Shown: positions 16,010 through 25,352 of the stretch, in pieces
Layout of the letters: the number at the start of each line of letters is the position of its first letter
Position numbering within the stretch: the stretch's first letter is position 1
Assembly: GCA_002483265.1 (NCBI GenBank)
Contig: DLHO01000008.1
Location: forward strand, 1-64,000
Origin: Flavobacteriales bacterium UBA7666
GTDB lineage: Bacteria > Bacteroidota > Bacteroidia > Flavobacteriales_D > Crocinitomicaceae
Direction of reading: 5' to 3'
DNA length: 64,000 nucleotides
Translations under genes and position numbers: made by a program
Notes under the pieces: generated by a model
Told to the model about the DNA's origin: nothing
Database searches by the model: none
What the model saw: the letters and a program-made list of their open reading frames with translations, nothing else

Positions 16010-19000
16010 ATGGATATAAAAGGCTTTTTTCAGAAGAATTGGATGCACTTGGCAGTAGTTGGAGTGATGTTTATTCTTGTCGCATCATTCTTTAAACCTC
16101 AATTGCAAGGATATGGTGTTAAACAACACGATGTGAAAGAGTGGAAAGGAATGAGTAACGAGACAGATATGTATCGTGTCGAGTCGGGAACAGAACCTAA
16201 GTGGACAAGTTCCGCATTTGGAGGAATGCCTACAGAACAAATTTCGATGGTTTATCCGGGGAACTGGTTTAAAGCAATGATGAATCAGTATTCAAAGGTA
16301 TTTCCAAATCCAATGGGTTCAATTCTGATGCATTTCCTTTGTTTTTTATTGTTTGCAAGACTCTTAAAGATCAATCCATGGATTGGACTTTTAGGAGCGA
16401 TCGCTTTCAGTTTTGCAAGTTATGAATTGATCGTTATTCAAGCGGGGCACATTACTAAATCTGCTGCTGCTGCCTTTTTCCCTGCAATTCTGGGTTCGTT
16501 TATATATGCTTATCGAACGAATAGGGTGTGGGGAATTGTACTCTCGGGAGTTTTTATGACTTTCGAATTGGCAATGAATCATGTTCAGGTAACTTATTAT
16601 TTCCTATTCATCCTGTTGTTTTTGGGAATTTACTTCTTCTTTGAAGCAATTAAGAAAAAGGAAATTGTAAAATTTGGTATTACATCGGCTGGAATTATTG
16701 GAGTTTTCTTATTAGCCTTTGTGATCAATAGTGGGAATATTCTCTTAACAAATGATTATGGTAAACAAAGTATTCGGGGTGGAAATGATGTGACCATTTC
16801 ATCTGATGGTTTACCTGCAACGAATCAATCCACCGGTTTGGATCGAGACTATATTACACAATGGTCATATGGAGTTGGAGAAACATTTACCCTCATTTCA
16901 CCTTATGTAAAAGGAGGAGCATCGGAGCAATTGGCAAATTCTCCATTTGCTGAGCAAATTGAAAATAGTGATTTATCTTCGGCGGAAATAACGAATGCAT
17001 TAAAGGGCTATTCTTATTGGGGAACGCAGCCAATTACCTCAGGACCGGTTTATGTTGGAATCATTGTTTGCATGCTTGCGTTTCTAGGACTGTTCTTCAT
17101 GAAAGACAAAATGAAATGGGCACTTTTTGCAGTCACAATTCTTGCAATCATGTTATCCTGGGGGAAAAATTTCATGGGATTAACCAATTTCTTTATTGAT
17201 CATATACCGGCATACAACAAATTTAGAGCAGTAACAATCATTCTGGTAATTGTTGAATTGACTATTCCTGTTATGGGAGTTTTGTTCTTAAATGAGCTTG
17301 TTAAGCAGCGTGAAGCAATTATTGCTCAAAAACAAAAGTTCATGATGGTCTTAGGGGCTTTTGTGTTGTTCTTAATTGTTGTGAAGGTTGTTGGATTGGG
17401 TGATGGTTATTCTAACCCTGCAGAAGCGAATCAGTATGCAGGTTTGAATGAAATGTATACCAAACAGGTGATGCAAATGGATCCGCAGATGGCAGCGCAG
17501 CAATATCAATTGGATTTGTCAAATCCACAACAAGTGCAGCAATTTGTTACCATGCAAGTGGATTCTCAAATGGAATCGTACAATGCCGTTAAATTAGCCA
17601 GAAAACAAATTTTCAGCTCCAGTATGACGCGCTCTATTTTGTTTGCTATTCTGGGAGCCGGACTATTTATCATCTTCCTGTATTCTAAAAATGAAAAAAA
17701 TTCGAATGCAATTTTAATTGGTGGGTTGGTTCTACTAACTTTTGCAGATATGGTTCCGGTTGCCTACAATTATTTAGGTGCTGTGGACGATGCCTCAGGA
17801 AACGGTTACAAATATTGGGAAGAAGTCGGATTAACGGCTTATCCTATTTCTGCAACAAAAGGTGATGAGGAAATATTAGCATCAGAATTAGCTCAAAATC
17901 CTTCTCTTGCATCTGTTGTAAACAACGGTAAAGTGAAAGGGGAGCAAAAGGCCAATGAATTGGAATACGATGGAATTGCCAGAGCAAATGTGATTAACTC
18001 GTATCGTTTCCATGCTTTAAAGATGGCGACTAATTACCGCGTACTTGATTTCTCGGGTGCTTTTTCGGATAGTAGAGCATCTTACTTTCACAAATCATTG
18101 GGTGGTTATCACGGTGCTAAATTGAGAAACATCAATAATTTAATTGATTTTCAGATTTCAAAAACAAACAACCGTGTACTTGACATGTTGAATGTGAAGT
18201 ATTTCCTACAATCGGGTCAATCAGGTTTAGATACTGCGATTGTGAATCCGAATGCACTTGGAAATGCTTGGTTAGTGAAGAAAGTGCGCGAAGAAGCAAA
18301 TCCAAATGATGAAATCAGGGCTCTTGGAAACAAGTTTAAAGCTGTAAATAAAGGAGCCGGAGTGTTTTTGGTAAACAGAATGCCAGTGAAAGAAGCGGTA
18401 ATCTATGGAGGGGAAAATATTCAATATTTAGTTCCTGGAAAAGACACCATGAAAGTACAACTGGCAAGTGGACTAAGTAAAGGTCAGGAAGCTGCATTTG
18501 TAATGGATATCAATGGAAACACTAATTTGGTTCCTTTGATGACTTTAGATGCAGATACTACAAAATCGTTTACTCAACTGGTTTATTTGAAAGTAGAAGA
18601 TTCGTTTGACCCTGCAACCGAAGCATTGATGCTTCCAGCTTTTACAAGTAAATTAAGTACTAGAAAATTCTCAGGTGAAGGTTCTATTAAGTTGATAAGC
18701 TCTGTTCCGGATAAATTGACTTATGAAGCCAATGTGAAAGGAAATCAATTGGCTGTTTTCTCTGAGATTTATTATCCGGTTGGCTGGAAAGCTTACGTTG
18801 ATGGAAAAGAAGTTCCGATCTTAAAAGTAGATTATCTATTGCGTGGAATTCAATTGAAAAGTGGAGATAGCAAGATTGAGTTTGTATATGATTTACCAAA
18901 ATACTATACGGCAAATATGATGGCACGAGTTGGATCAGCTATATTGATTATTTTATTTGGATTGGCAGTTTTCCAAAGCTGGAAAAAGAAGAGGAAATTG

Positions 19001-19015
19001 AAAGAAGCTAATTAA
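16010..19015 (+). CDS. YfhO family large membrane glycosyltransferase-like protein
   Basis: The 1001-residue protein has about 12-14 membrane helices, most of them in the first 620 residues, and a large extracytoplasmic C-terminal domain followed by a final helix (about residues 970-990). Motifs such as PKWTSSAFGGMPTEQIS near the N-terminus, MLNVKYFLQ, and EIYYPVGWKAYVDGKEV with LLRGIQLKSG near the C-terminus match YfhO proteins, which in Gram-positives add sugars to surface polymers. In Bacteroidetes such proteins are common and uncharacterised. It is convergent with pseI, and the two share a terminator. A role in surface glycan assembly is plausible from position only. Confidence 0.88.
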   Translation: MDIKGFFQKNWMHLAVVGVMFILVASFFKPQLQGYGVKQHDVKEWKGMSNETDMYRVESGTEPKWTSSAFGGMPTEQISMVYPGNWFKAMMNQYSKVFPNPMGSILMHFLCFLLFARLLKINPWIGLLGAIAFSFASYELIVIQAGHITKSAAAAFFPAILGSFIYAYRTNRVWGIVLSGVFMTFELAMNHVQVTYYFLFILLFLGIYFFFEAIKKKEIVKFGITSAGIIGVFLLAFVINSGNILLTNDYGKQSIRGGNDVTISSDGLPATNQSTGLDRDYITQWSYGVGETFTLISPYVKGGASEQLANSPFAEQIENSDLSSAEITNALKGYSYWGTQPITSGPVYVGIIVCMLAFLGLFFMKDKMKWALFAVTILAIMLSWGKNFMGLTNFFIDHIPAYNKFRAVTIILVIVELTIPVMGVLFLNELVKQREAIIAQKQKFMMVLGAFVLFLIVVKVVGLGDGYSNPAEANQYAGLNEMYTKQVMQMDPQMAAQQYQLDLSNPQQVQQFVTMQVDSQMESYNAVKLARKQIFSSSMTRSILFAILGAGLFIIFLYSKNEKNSNAILIGGLVLLTFADMVPVAYNYLGAVDDASGNGYKYWEEVGLTAYPISATKGDEEILASELAQNPSLASVVNNGKVKGEQKANELEYDGIARANVINSYRFHALKMATNYRVLDFSGAFSDSRASYFHKSLGGYHGAKLRNINNLIDFQISKTNNRVLDMLNVKYFLQSGQSGLDTAIVNPNALGNAWLVKKVREEANPNDEIRALGNKFKAVNKGAGVFLVNRMPVKEAVIYGGENIQYLVPGKDTMKVQLASGLSKGQEAAFVMDINGNTNLVPLMTLDADTTKSFTQLVYLKVEDSFDPATEALMLPAFTSKLSTRKFSGEGSIKLISSVPDKLTYEANVKGNQLAVFSEIYYPVGWKAYVDGKEVPILKVDYLLRGIQLKSGDSKIEFVYDLPKYYTANMMARVGSAILIILFGLAVFQSWKKKRKLKEAN

Positions 19016-19028
19016 TTGAAAGGAAAAT

Positions 19029-19061
19029 AAAAAGGAGGATTATTCAAAATCCTCCTTTTTT
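19029..19061. terminator. Bidirectional terminator between the YfhO-like gene and pseI
   Basis: Arms 19029-19041 and 19048-19060 form a perfect 13-bp stem (AAAAAGGAGGATT) with a six-base loop, with A and T runs on the two sides. The pseI stop codon (19040-19042) lies inside the left arm and loop. Confidence 0.85.
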
Positions 19062-20077
19062 ATGCGATCACCTAATGTAAAATCTTTTAATGTACGTTTT
19101 CCGAGAATTTCGGAATAGTATTTCGGATGGAGACTAAATCCGGGTCTTACAGAGCGAATATGCTCGTCTGTAACGGTTTCTCCTTTTTTCATGTCTTTTG
19201 AAACGTATAATGAACGACTGTGCGCTCTGCTTACCAATTGTTTTTCACTTAATTCAAAAGTGACGACTCCCATTGCTTTCTCTGCATCGCGAATGGATTG
19301 GACCATTTCCTTAAATTCCGGTTCATTCATAGAAAAACTGGCGTCTGGCCCACCGATTGACCGATCGATAATAAAGTGTTTTTCGATCACTTTTGCTCCA
19401 AGACAAATAGCTACCAAAGCTACGGTTGATCCCATGGTGTGATCAGATAAGCCGGAAATAACGCTGAATTCCTTTTCAAAATAAGGGATCATCACCATAT
19501 TTGCTTCCTCGATCGGAGCAGGATAACTGGAAGTGCATTTTAACAGGATGATTTGCTCATTCCCGACTTTTTTACAAGCTTCTACTGCTAATTGAACATC
19601 TTCACGAGTAGCAATCCCTGTCGAAATAATGATTGGTTTTCCTTTTGACGCGGTGTATTCGATTAACGGAATGTCTGTAATTTCAAAAGAGGCGATTTTG
19701 TATGCCGGAACATCCAAGTCTTCCAGAAAATCAACGGCCGAATGATCAAAAGGAGATGAAAAACAGATCAATCCTTCTTCTTTTGCAACGTCAAACAATT
19801 GTTTGTGCCATTCCCACGGAGTGTATGCCTCTTGGTACAAGTCATGCAGGTATTTTCCTTCCCAAATAGTACCCTGAATCAGGAAATCGGGTTTCCTACT
19901 GTTCAGGGTAATTGTATCAGCTGTATAAGTCTGAAACTTAATAGCATCAGCACCTGCACGTTTCACTGCACGTATTGTTTCAATGGCCGTTTCTAAACTT
20001 CCGTTATGATTGGCGGATAGTTCTGCAATGATAAAGGAAGGTTTTCCGGAACCTATTTCAAAATTTCCAATCTTCAT
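19040..20077 (-). CDS. pseI: Pseudaminic acid synthase PseI
   Basis: PseI condenses 2,4-diacetamido-2,4,6-trideoxy-L-altrose with phosphoenolpyruvate to make pseudaminic acid. The 345-residue protein has the NeuB TIM barrel (AELSANHNGSLE, IKFQTYTADTIT) and a C-terminal antifreeze-like SAF domain (SRSLYVSKDMKKGETVTDEH). The segment WEGKYLHDLYQEAYTPWEWH is typical of PseI rather than of sialic acid or legionaminic acid synthases. Last gene of the cluster, overlapping the HAD gene by four bases. Confidence 0.9.
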   Translation of the reverse strand: MKIGNFEIGSGKPSFIIAELSANHNGSLETAIETIRAVKRAGADAIKFQTYTADTITLNSRKPDFLIQGTIWEGKYLHDLYQEAYTPWEWHKQLFDVAKEEGLICFSSPFDHSAVDFLEDLDVPAYKIASFEITDIPLIEYTASKGKPIIISTGIATREDVQLAVEACKKVGNEQIILLKCTSSYPAPIEEANMVMIPYFEKEFSVISGLSDHTMGSTVALVAICLGAKVIEKHFIIDRSIGGPDASFSMNEPEFKEMVQSIRDAEKAMGVVTFELSEKQLVSRAHSRSLYVSKDMKKGETVTDEHIRSVRPGFSLHPKYYSEILGKRTLKDFTLGDRIKKEDFE

Positions 20078-20748
20078 AATGCTATTTTTGATATAAATTC
20101 TTCAGTAATTTCATCTAAAGTATTGAAGGTATGTTGCGCATCAAATCCAGAGCTCGCCTTAAATGACCCGAATTCTCCGGTTAATACCCGAATTGTTTTT
20201 GCTCCCATTTTATTGAGAGACACAAAATCTTTTTTTGGATTGTCACCAATATAAACCAATTCACTTGGAGATTTCTGACCTTCCCAGCTAAGAATTTTCT
20301 CAAAGCAAAAAGTGGATGGTTTAGAATATTGGATACCATATTGGTATGTTGGGATCGTTTTAACGAAATGACTTTGTAGTCCGAGTGCTCTGATCTTATT
20401 TCGTTGAACTAGGATATTTCCATCGGTAACGAGGTATTTTCTGTGTGCAGAGAAGCGGGATAGAAATCGTTCGGCTTCAGGATAAAGCTTTAAATCCGGT
20501 TTGTGTGAACGATAAACGGAAAGGCATTTTTTTCTGTTTGAAGGCGTATTGATGTGGTGTCTTTCAAGCACTGAATCAAAGACTTTTCCTCTCCCGTTCG
20601 ATTTTAGTTCATCCAGCATGACCCGAAAAGATTCATTCGGATCTATTCCAAAGGTCTGACTTAAATACATACTGACTTCTCGGAATCCGCTGTAAACAAA
20701 TTCGATTTCAGGATAAAGGGTATCGTCTAAGTCTGTTACGATTATCAT
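20074..20748 (-). CDS. HAD-superfamily hydrolase in the pse cluster
   Basis: The 224-residue protein has the four HAD motifs: DLDDTLYPE at the N-terminus, LVTDGN, the Lys in QYSKPSTF, and YIGDNPKKDF. A helical cap of the C1 type lies between motifs I and II. It would remove phosphate from a small molecule; the canonical CMP-Pse route has no phosphorylated free sugar, so its substrate is unclear. It is coupled by four-base overlaps to genes on both sides, so it belongs to the pathway or to a side branch. Whether it stands in for the missing UDP-sugar hydrolase PseG is only a guess. Confidence 0.85.
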   Translation of the reverse strand: MIIVTDLDDTLYPEIEFVYSGFREVSMYLSQTFGIDPNESFRVMLDELKSNGRGKVFDSVLERHHINTPSNRKKCLSVYRSHKPDLKLYPEAERFLSRFSAHRKYLVTDGNILVQRNKIRALGLQSHFVKTIPTYQYGIQYSKPSTFCFEKILSWEGQKSPSELVYIGDNPKKDFVSLNKMGAKTIRVLTGEFGSFKASSGFDAQHTFNTLDEITEEFISKIAL

Positions 20749-22646
20749 AAATACAGGTCAGCAGGATATCGAACCTGCGTAATTGGTTTTTTTGTTTGAA
20801 TAAAGGGATAAGCTTCAAGAGAAACAGAAGAGCTTTCCAGGTATGCCCAATAAAAGCTATCTAATCCTGCTTTGATCGAAAGGGTAGAAGCTCCACCAAA
20901 ACGGGGATTGCATTCAATGACATGAATTTCTCCTTTGGAGTCAATGATTGCCTGCAGAATAATATGTCCGGAAAGCTTTAAAGAATCAATAATGCCCAGG
21001 AATTCCTTTTCCAATGCTGGTTCCTGAATAGTCGTAGTTATTTGGGATTCGCCGTTCACGACCAACTCACGTTTGCGCATTACAATTCCTTTTGTTTTTC
21101 CTGTGGTATCGATGTATGCATCAATACTTAATTCCGAGCCTTCAATAAACGGTTGGAATATCGGGAATTTCAATTGTTTAGCATGATCTGATGCCTCTTC
21201 TTTACTTAGGTTAATCCCAATGGAATCCGAACCCGCCCCAAAACGTTCCTTTACAACAAATCGGGTGCTTTTCAAAGAATCAATGTTTTCAAATGTCGCA
21301 ATAACGCGAGATTGAATGCTTCCGTTTTCATGGTAGAAAGCCAATTTGTCGATGCACTTTCTAATAGACTCTTTATCAGAGACCATTATATGGATGCCAG
21401 CTTGTTCAAAAACGGGTTTGTTTTCAGCAAAAAATGCTAATTCTCCATCGCGTGAAGGAATGATCAGACGAATGGAACGAGCGTGGCAGTCGCTGATAAA
21501 TGCCTGGATATCGATTTGACTGATCAATGGAATTTTCCAGAAATCATCGCTGAAATGTTTTGCTAAACAAGTGTCAGATGCATCTGCAGCAATTACCTGA
21601 ATAGAAGAATGAACCTTATTAGCAGCGTTTTTTACAACTTGAATTAAACCGATCTTTCGCGAAGCACTTGTAACAAGGATATTTCCATAAATGGTTTCCT
21701 CTACGTGCATTTTTTGCTGCTCAAATGCTATGATTTCCGGAATGGTGTTTTCCAGGTCTCTTTCAGGTGTCCACTGAATGTAACTTTCCAATAAAGTCGT
21801 GTCGGCTTCGGATGCTTCAATCAATTCATCTGTTTTCCGGATATACTCAGCCTGCATCTGTGGAAAGCTGGATTGAAGGACTTTTACAACATCTGCTACC
21901 TGACGCGATCTCCCTGTTCCCAGATTGACGATACCGGTTTGATCGCAAAGTGCCAATTTCAATAATCCTTTCGCAGTATCCTGTGCATAGATATAATCGA
22001 AAAAACCTTCCGGATTATAAATTGTTATTTTTTCATTATTCAGGAGATCTCTGACCCATCGGGAAATGATATCACGCGAATTTTTACCATAACCGCGATA
22101 AATTCGCGCTGAGATACTGGTAAATTTGTCTGATTTAAACAGGGCTAAAAAATCCAGTTCTATCTCATGAGCCAATTTTGCCAAGCCGGTTAAATTCCGC
22201 GGATTAATACTAGTTGTTTCATTCAGTTTTACCGGTCTTTCCTGTGGATTCCCAAATTGATAATGACACTTGTCATAAATCAAATAACTGGATGCATTCA
22301 CGACTCTTTTCAAGCCGGGAACATTGCGCATGAGTGTCATTAAATGATGGCTCAGCAGGATGTTGTGATGGAAATTCTCTTCCCAATGCTCATAAGTTTC
22401 TGCTGAACGCTCAAAAGTTGCTGCCAAATGGATAAAATACTCAGGATTGAAGTGATCCAATTCTGCCTGTGTCATAAAATTTAAATCTCCCTGACGGTAA
22501 ATGACCGTTGAAGGAAAACCGGATGGAATAGATTTTAAATCACCGACCATGATCGTTGCGCCTTGTTGCTGAAGTAGCTGTACCATTTCTGTTCCAATTA
22601 CACCAGCACCACCACTTATAAAAACCCGTTTTCCGTTAAAATTCAT
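20745..22646 (-). CDS. Fusion of an SDR (NAD-dependent epimerase-like) and an ATP-grasp ligase
   Basis: The 633-residue protein joins two enzymes. Residues 1 to about 315 are an extended SDR with GGAGVIG (12-18) and NASSYLIY; the active-site YxxxK reads TGLAK (153-157), so the catalytic Tyr is Thr while the Lys remains. Residues about 320-633 are a CarB/PylC-like ATP-grasp domain starting NILVTSASRKIGL, with VKERFGAGSDSIG and the metal site HVIECNPRFGGAS. ATP-grasp enzymes form amide or similar bonds through acyl phosphates, so it might attach an amino or carboxylic acid to an amino sugar. It overlaps the acetyltransferase gene by 11 bp and the HAD gene by four. Confidence 0.85.
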   Translation of the reverse strand: MNFNGKRVFISGGAGVIGTEMVQLLQQQGATIMVGDLKSIPSGFPSTVIYRQGDLNFMTQAELDHFNPEYFIHLAATFERSAETYEHWEENFHHNILLSHHLMTLMRNVPGLKRVVNASSYLIYDKCHYQFGNPQERPVKLNETTSINPRNLTGLAKLAHEIELDFLALFKSDKFTSISARIYRGYGKNSRDIISRWVRDLLNNEKITIYNPEGFFDYIYAQDTAKGLLKLALCDQTGIVNLGTGRSRQVADVVKVLQSSFPQMQAEYIRKTDELIEASEADTTLLESYIQWTPERDLENTIPEIIAFEQQKMHVEETIYGNILVTSASRKIGLIQVVKNAANKVHSSIQVIAADASDTCLAKHFSDDFWKIPLISQIDIQAFISDCHARSIRLIIPSRDGELAFFAENKPVFEQAGIHIMVSDKESIRKCIDKLAFYHENGSIQSRVIATFENIDSLKSTRFVVKERFGAGSDSIGINLSKEEASDHAKQLKFPIFQPFIEGSELSIDAYIDTTGKTKGIVMRKRELVVNGESQITTTIQEPALEKEFLGIIDSLKLSGHIILQAIIDSKGEIHVIECNPRFGGASTLSIKAGLDSFYWAYLESSSVSLEAYPFIQTKKPITQVRYPADLYL

Positions 22647-23208
22647 AATCCTTTTTTAATATTCCATGTATCAAAGAATCTACAAAGATACCATTAATAC
22701 ATACGTGAGACTTCATTCTTCCTTCAAGTAAGAAGCCGCAAGATTCCAAAATTCCAATATGCTGTTCCCGTATATCGTAGGTCTCAGTAAAAATTCGATT
22801 GAAGTCAAGTTCTTTGAACGTAATTTCCTTCATTAGTTCAATGAAATGTTTGAAATCATTTTTGTAAACAGATGGATTTGCAACATGAATCGGATTTACC
22901 AGGAAGGAAAGCTCTACTCGTTTATCCTGCCAATGAATATTGGTTAAACCACCATATCCGATACATTCATCCAAATGAAGAAAGCTAAAGAGCATGATAG
23001 TCGGGTTTTCTTTTTCGAAGCCTGGTTTTATAATTGTCCGGTAATAATTTTCCTGGTCCGAATTACTGATCGGTTTATTTTGCCTCAGTACATCCATTTG
23101 CGCATTCCTCCAGTCTTTAATGAGAAAAATATCCGTTTCGCGCATAGGTATTACTTCATAGTCGCCGAGAGAATAGGAGGTTTTGTCCAAATACTTTGCG
23201 TAACTCAT
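22636..23208 (-). CDS. GNAT acetyltransferase, candidate PseH
   Basis: The 190-residue protein is a GNAT-fold N-acetyltransferase of the RimJ/RimL type (MRETDIFLIKDWRNAQMD near the N-terminus, ECIGYGGLTNIHWQDKRVEL, and the helix ending GILESCGFLLEGRMK). In pse clusters such a protein is PseH, which acetylates the 4-amino group of UDP-4-amino-4,6-dideoxy-L-AltNAc with acetyl-CoA. Assignment rests on context and fold. It overlaps the methyltransferase gene by four bases and the fusion gene by 11. Confidence 0.8.
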   Translation of the reverse strand: MSYAKYLDKTSYSLGDYEVIPMRETDIFLIKDWRNAQMDVLRQNKPISNSDQENYYRTIIKPGFEKENPTIMLFSFLHLDECIGYGGLTNIHWQDKRVELSFLVNPIHVANPSVYKNDFKHFIELMKEITFKELDFNRIFTETYDIREQHIGILESCGFLLEGRMKSHVCINGIFVDSLIHGILKKDYEF

Positions 23209-24095
23209 GACTTTGTGAAATAGGCGGTTAATTGTCTTCCTGATCCCAAATTGGCAAATGCCTCGTACAATTCAATGGTTTTTGGAATAGAAACAGAACA
23301 ATGAAGATTGTCGAGCCACATTCGAGCCTGGTGACAGTTTTTCCCTTTTGTTCCGTCCTCTATGTAATTGCTGTCTGGATTTGCTAGGAAATAATCAATG
23401 GGGAAATCAGACAAGCATTTATGAAGTCTGAATCCATGATCTTCACAAAGTGCAACCAGAGAATCCTTTGAAAAATAGTTTAAATGATCGGGAGTTTTGA
23501 CCCAGAATTGTCTGGATATCTTTTTGTCGGAAAGCAAATTTTCCTGTAATGAAGAAAAATCGTTCGGAACCAATATGATCAGTAATCCACCCGGAGCAAC
23601 CAATTCCCTGAGTTGTTTTAAGATCAGGATAGGATCAATAACATGTTCCAGTACATTCAGGATACAGATTACATCGTATTGTTCATTTTTGTGGATCAAT
23701 TCGTCGATTTGCAGGTAGATATCTCCCTGTAAAACAAATGGTTCCATGTTCTGGTTTTGTCGCTGAACTCCATCAATTGAATAATCAATCCCGGTTACGG
23801 ACCAGCCTTTCCGGAAGAAATAATCCATCGTGAAACCTTCTCCACAGCCTACGTCCAGAAGTTTTCTCGATAGGTCTTCATTAAAAAAACGAGTAACTAC
23901 CTCTGATTTGATGTGGTTGGAGTTGTCGAAGAAAGTCAATTCCTGTTCCGAATAAACAGCTTCATAAGCACCCTGGCTTGTTTGAAAATAGATATCCGCG
24001 TAGTATTTCGCAAGCTCTTCCGGACTTGGTTTGTCCGCAACTTCGAGGTAACCATATTTATTCTTCAGAAATGAAGTTGTTTCCAGTGAATCCAT
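23205..24095 (-). CDS. SAM-dependent methyltransferase in the pse cluster
   Basis: The 296-residue protein has a class I methyltransferase fold: motif I LLDVGCGEGFTMDYF, the acidic residue in VTGIDYSID, and the motif IV region YDVICILNVLEHVIDP. An N-terminal segment of about 70 residues precedes the fold and a C-terminal extension of about 80 residues follows it, giving room for substrate recognition. It starts one base before the end of pseF's downstream side and overlaps the acetyltransferase gene by four bases. It may O- or N-methylate the nonulosonic acid or another glycan sugar; this is inference. Confidence 0.87.
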   Translation of the reverse strand: MDSLETTSFLKNKYGYLEVADKPSPEELAKYYADIYFQTSQGAYEAVYSEQELTFFDNSNHIKSEVVTRFFNEDLSRKLLDVGCGEGFTMDYFFRKGWSVTGIDYSIDGVQRQNQNMEPFVLQGDIYLQIDELIHKNEQYDVICILNVLEHVIDPILILKQLRELVAPGGLLIILVPNDFSSLQENLLSDKKISRQFWVKTPDHLNYFSKDSLVALCEDHGFRLHKCLSDFPIDYFLANPDSNYIEDGTKGKNCHQARMWLDNLHCSVSIPKTIELYEAFANLGSGRQLTAYFTKS

Positions 24096-24096
24096 T

Positions 24097-24780
24097 CTAT
24101 TCAGATTTGAGGAGTTTGTATTTTAATTCTGCCAATTTCCAATCGGTCTCATTGTCAATGTCCTGCAAAAACAATTCATCCATAACAATACAGCCGGTAT
24201 TATCGGTAAAGATTCCTTTTTGTCGGAGCACAGCATCTGTTTTTATCCAATAAAACTGTCCGGGATCAAAGTAGGCTTTTTCAAGGTCCTGTGAACGTGT
24301 AAAACGATGTTCTGGATGAATGTAAGTTAGTTTTTCATCGGAAACGGTTAAAGCTCTTTGGATGGGAGTAGAATAAGCTACCACGGGATAAACCGAATAA
24401 TAGCCGTTTTCGGACAATTGTCGGTATGCCGATAACAAGTATTCTGTTTTAAGCAGTGGGGTACAAGGGTAAATACAGCAAATTTCATCGAAGGTACGTC
24501 CAAGTTTCGCATATTCCAGAACAACTTCTTCAATTACTTCAAAAGTACCTGCAAAATCATTGCTGTTTTCCGGACTTCTCAGGAAAGGAACACTCGCTCC
24601 GTACCTTTTTGCCACGGCAGCAATTTCTTGATCATCAGTGGAGACCATGACTTCCACAAAAAGACCACTTCTTAATGCTGTTTCAATAGCATAAGCAATG
24701 ATTGGTTTGCCCAGAAAATCTTTGATATTTTTGCGTGGTATCCGTTTACTGCCACCTCTTGCCGGTATGATTGCAATCAT
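24097..24780 (-). CDS. pseF: Pseudaminic acid cytidylyltransferase PseF
   Basis: PseF activates pseudaminic acid with CTP to CMP-Pse. The 227-residue protein has the CMP-NeuAc synthetase signature IIPARGGSKRIPRKNIKDFL at its N-terminus, MVSTDDQEIA, and EEICCIYPCTPLLK-like sequence in the middle. Length (about 230) and the FDPGQFYW segment fit PseF rather than NeuA. It lies 855 bp downstream of pseC, across a stretch that looks like a decayed gene, while the following gene starts one base from its stop. Confidence 0.9.
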   Translation of the reverse strand: MIAIIPARGGSKRIPRKNIKDFLGKPIIAYAIETALRSGLFVEVMVSTDDQEIAAVAKRYGASVPFLRSPENSNDFAGTFEVIEEVVLEYAKLGRTFDEICCIYPCTPLLKTEYLLSAYRQLSENGYYSVYPVVAYSTPIQRALTVSDEKLTYIHPEHRFTRSQDLEKAYFDPGQFYWIKTDAVLRQKGIFTDNTGCIVMDELFLQDIDNETDWKLAELKYKLLKSE

Positions 24781-24889
24781 CTTAAATGGTTTATAGGTTC
24801 AAGGTACAATAACCGAAGCAGATCCCTTATCGGGTTCTTAAAAAGAATTTTCCTTCCCAATGATTTTCTTACAATCAGCAATGGTATCA

Positions 24890-25352
24890 TCATGGAAATT
24901 CGTTTAGAAAATTAATTTGAATTGCTTGTTTTAAAGTGTTAGAGAAAAAATGAATATTTGATACGAGATATTGTTCACTTTTGTTTTGATCATTATACTC
25001 TGTCTCAAAATTACCGGCCCAGAAATCCCCTTGCTCGTTTTTATATATAGTAGACATATACAACTGTTGACTTAAATTCTTCTTGCGAAGATAGTAAAAA
25101 CTCCTTTTTTACCGATTAAATCCGGTGTATCCTGAAAATATATTTCATTCGTTTTTGTTATTCTAATTAGTTTCGGAAAACAGCTGGTAAGTTCGTTTAT
25201 TTTCATCAATTCTTTGACCGGATCTTCGCTGTAGGAGATCCGGTCAAAGAATTGTCGGGATAAGACATGGTATGCATTTTTCCTAGGTCAATCCATGAAG
25301 AATAACTAATCAGATCAAGCCCGCGAATATTCTTTTTAACAAATCCATGAAC
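24890..25352 (-). pseudogene. Probable decayed gene inside the pse cluster
   Basis: The 855-bp gap between pseC and pseF holds three successive open minus-strand segments in different frames: 25352-25206 (contains DLISYSSWIDLGKMHTMSYP), 25287-25072 (contains KINELTSCFPKLIRITKTNE) and 25102-24890 (contains STIYKNEQGDFWAGNFETEY, 70 residues to its stop). Joined by two frameshifts they read as one protein-like sequence. The second join falls at a run of six A; the first falls in a 19-bp inverted repeat. Similar but weaker coding-like pieces reach about 25560. I do not recognise the family. Chance open frames are the alternative. Confidence 0.45.
25207..25254. repeat. 19-bp perfect inverted repeat (hairpin) inside the pse cluster
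   Basis: Arms 25207-25225 and 25236-25254 (CAATTCTTTGACCGGATCT and its exact reverse complement) flank a ten-base loop. No T run follows on either side, so it is not a typical terminator. It lies where the reading frame of the decayed gene appears to shift. Confidence 0.8.

Noticed and set aside
15514..16095. Plus-strand 193-residue open frame
   Set aside because: Most of it is antisense to the secreted KPVIYLYP copy 1 gene and its end overlaps the YfhO-like gene in another frame; it has no plausible protein features.
20074..20748. HAD hydrolase as a proven PseG replacement
   Set aside because: HAD enzymes cleave phosphoesters by a different mechanism from PseG, and nothing in the sequence shows UDP-sugar binding; kept only as a possibility.
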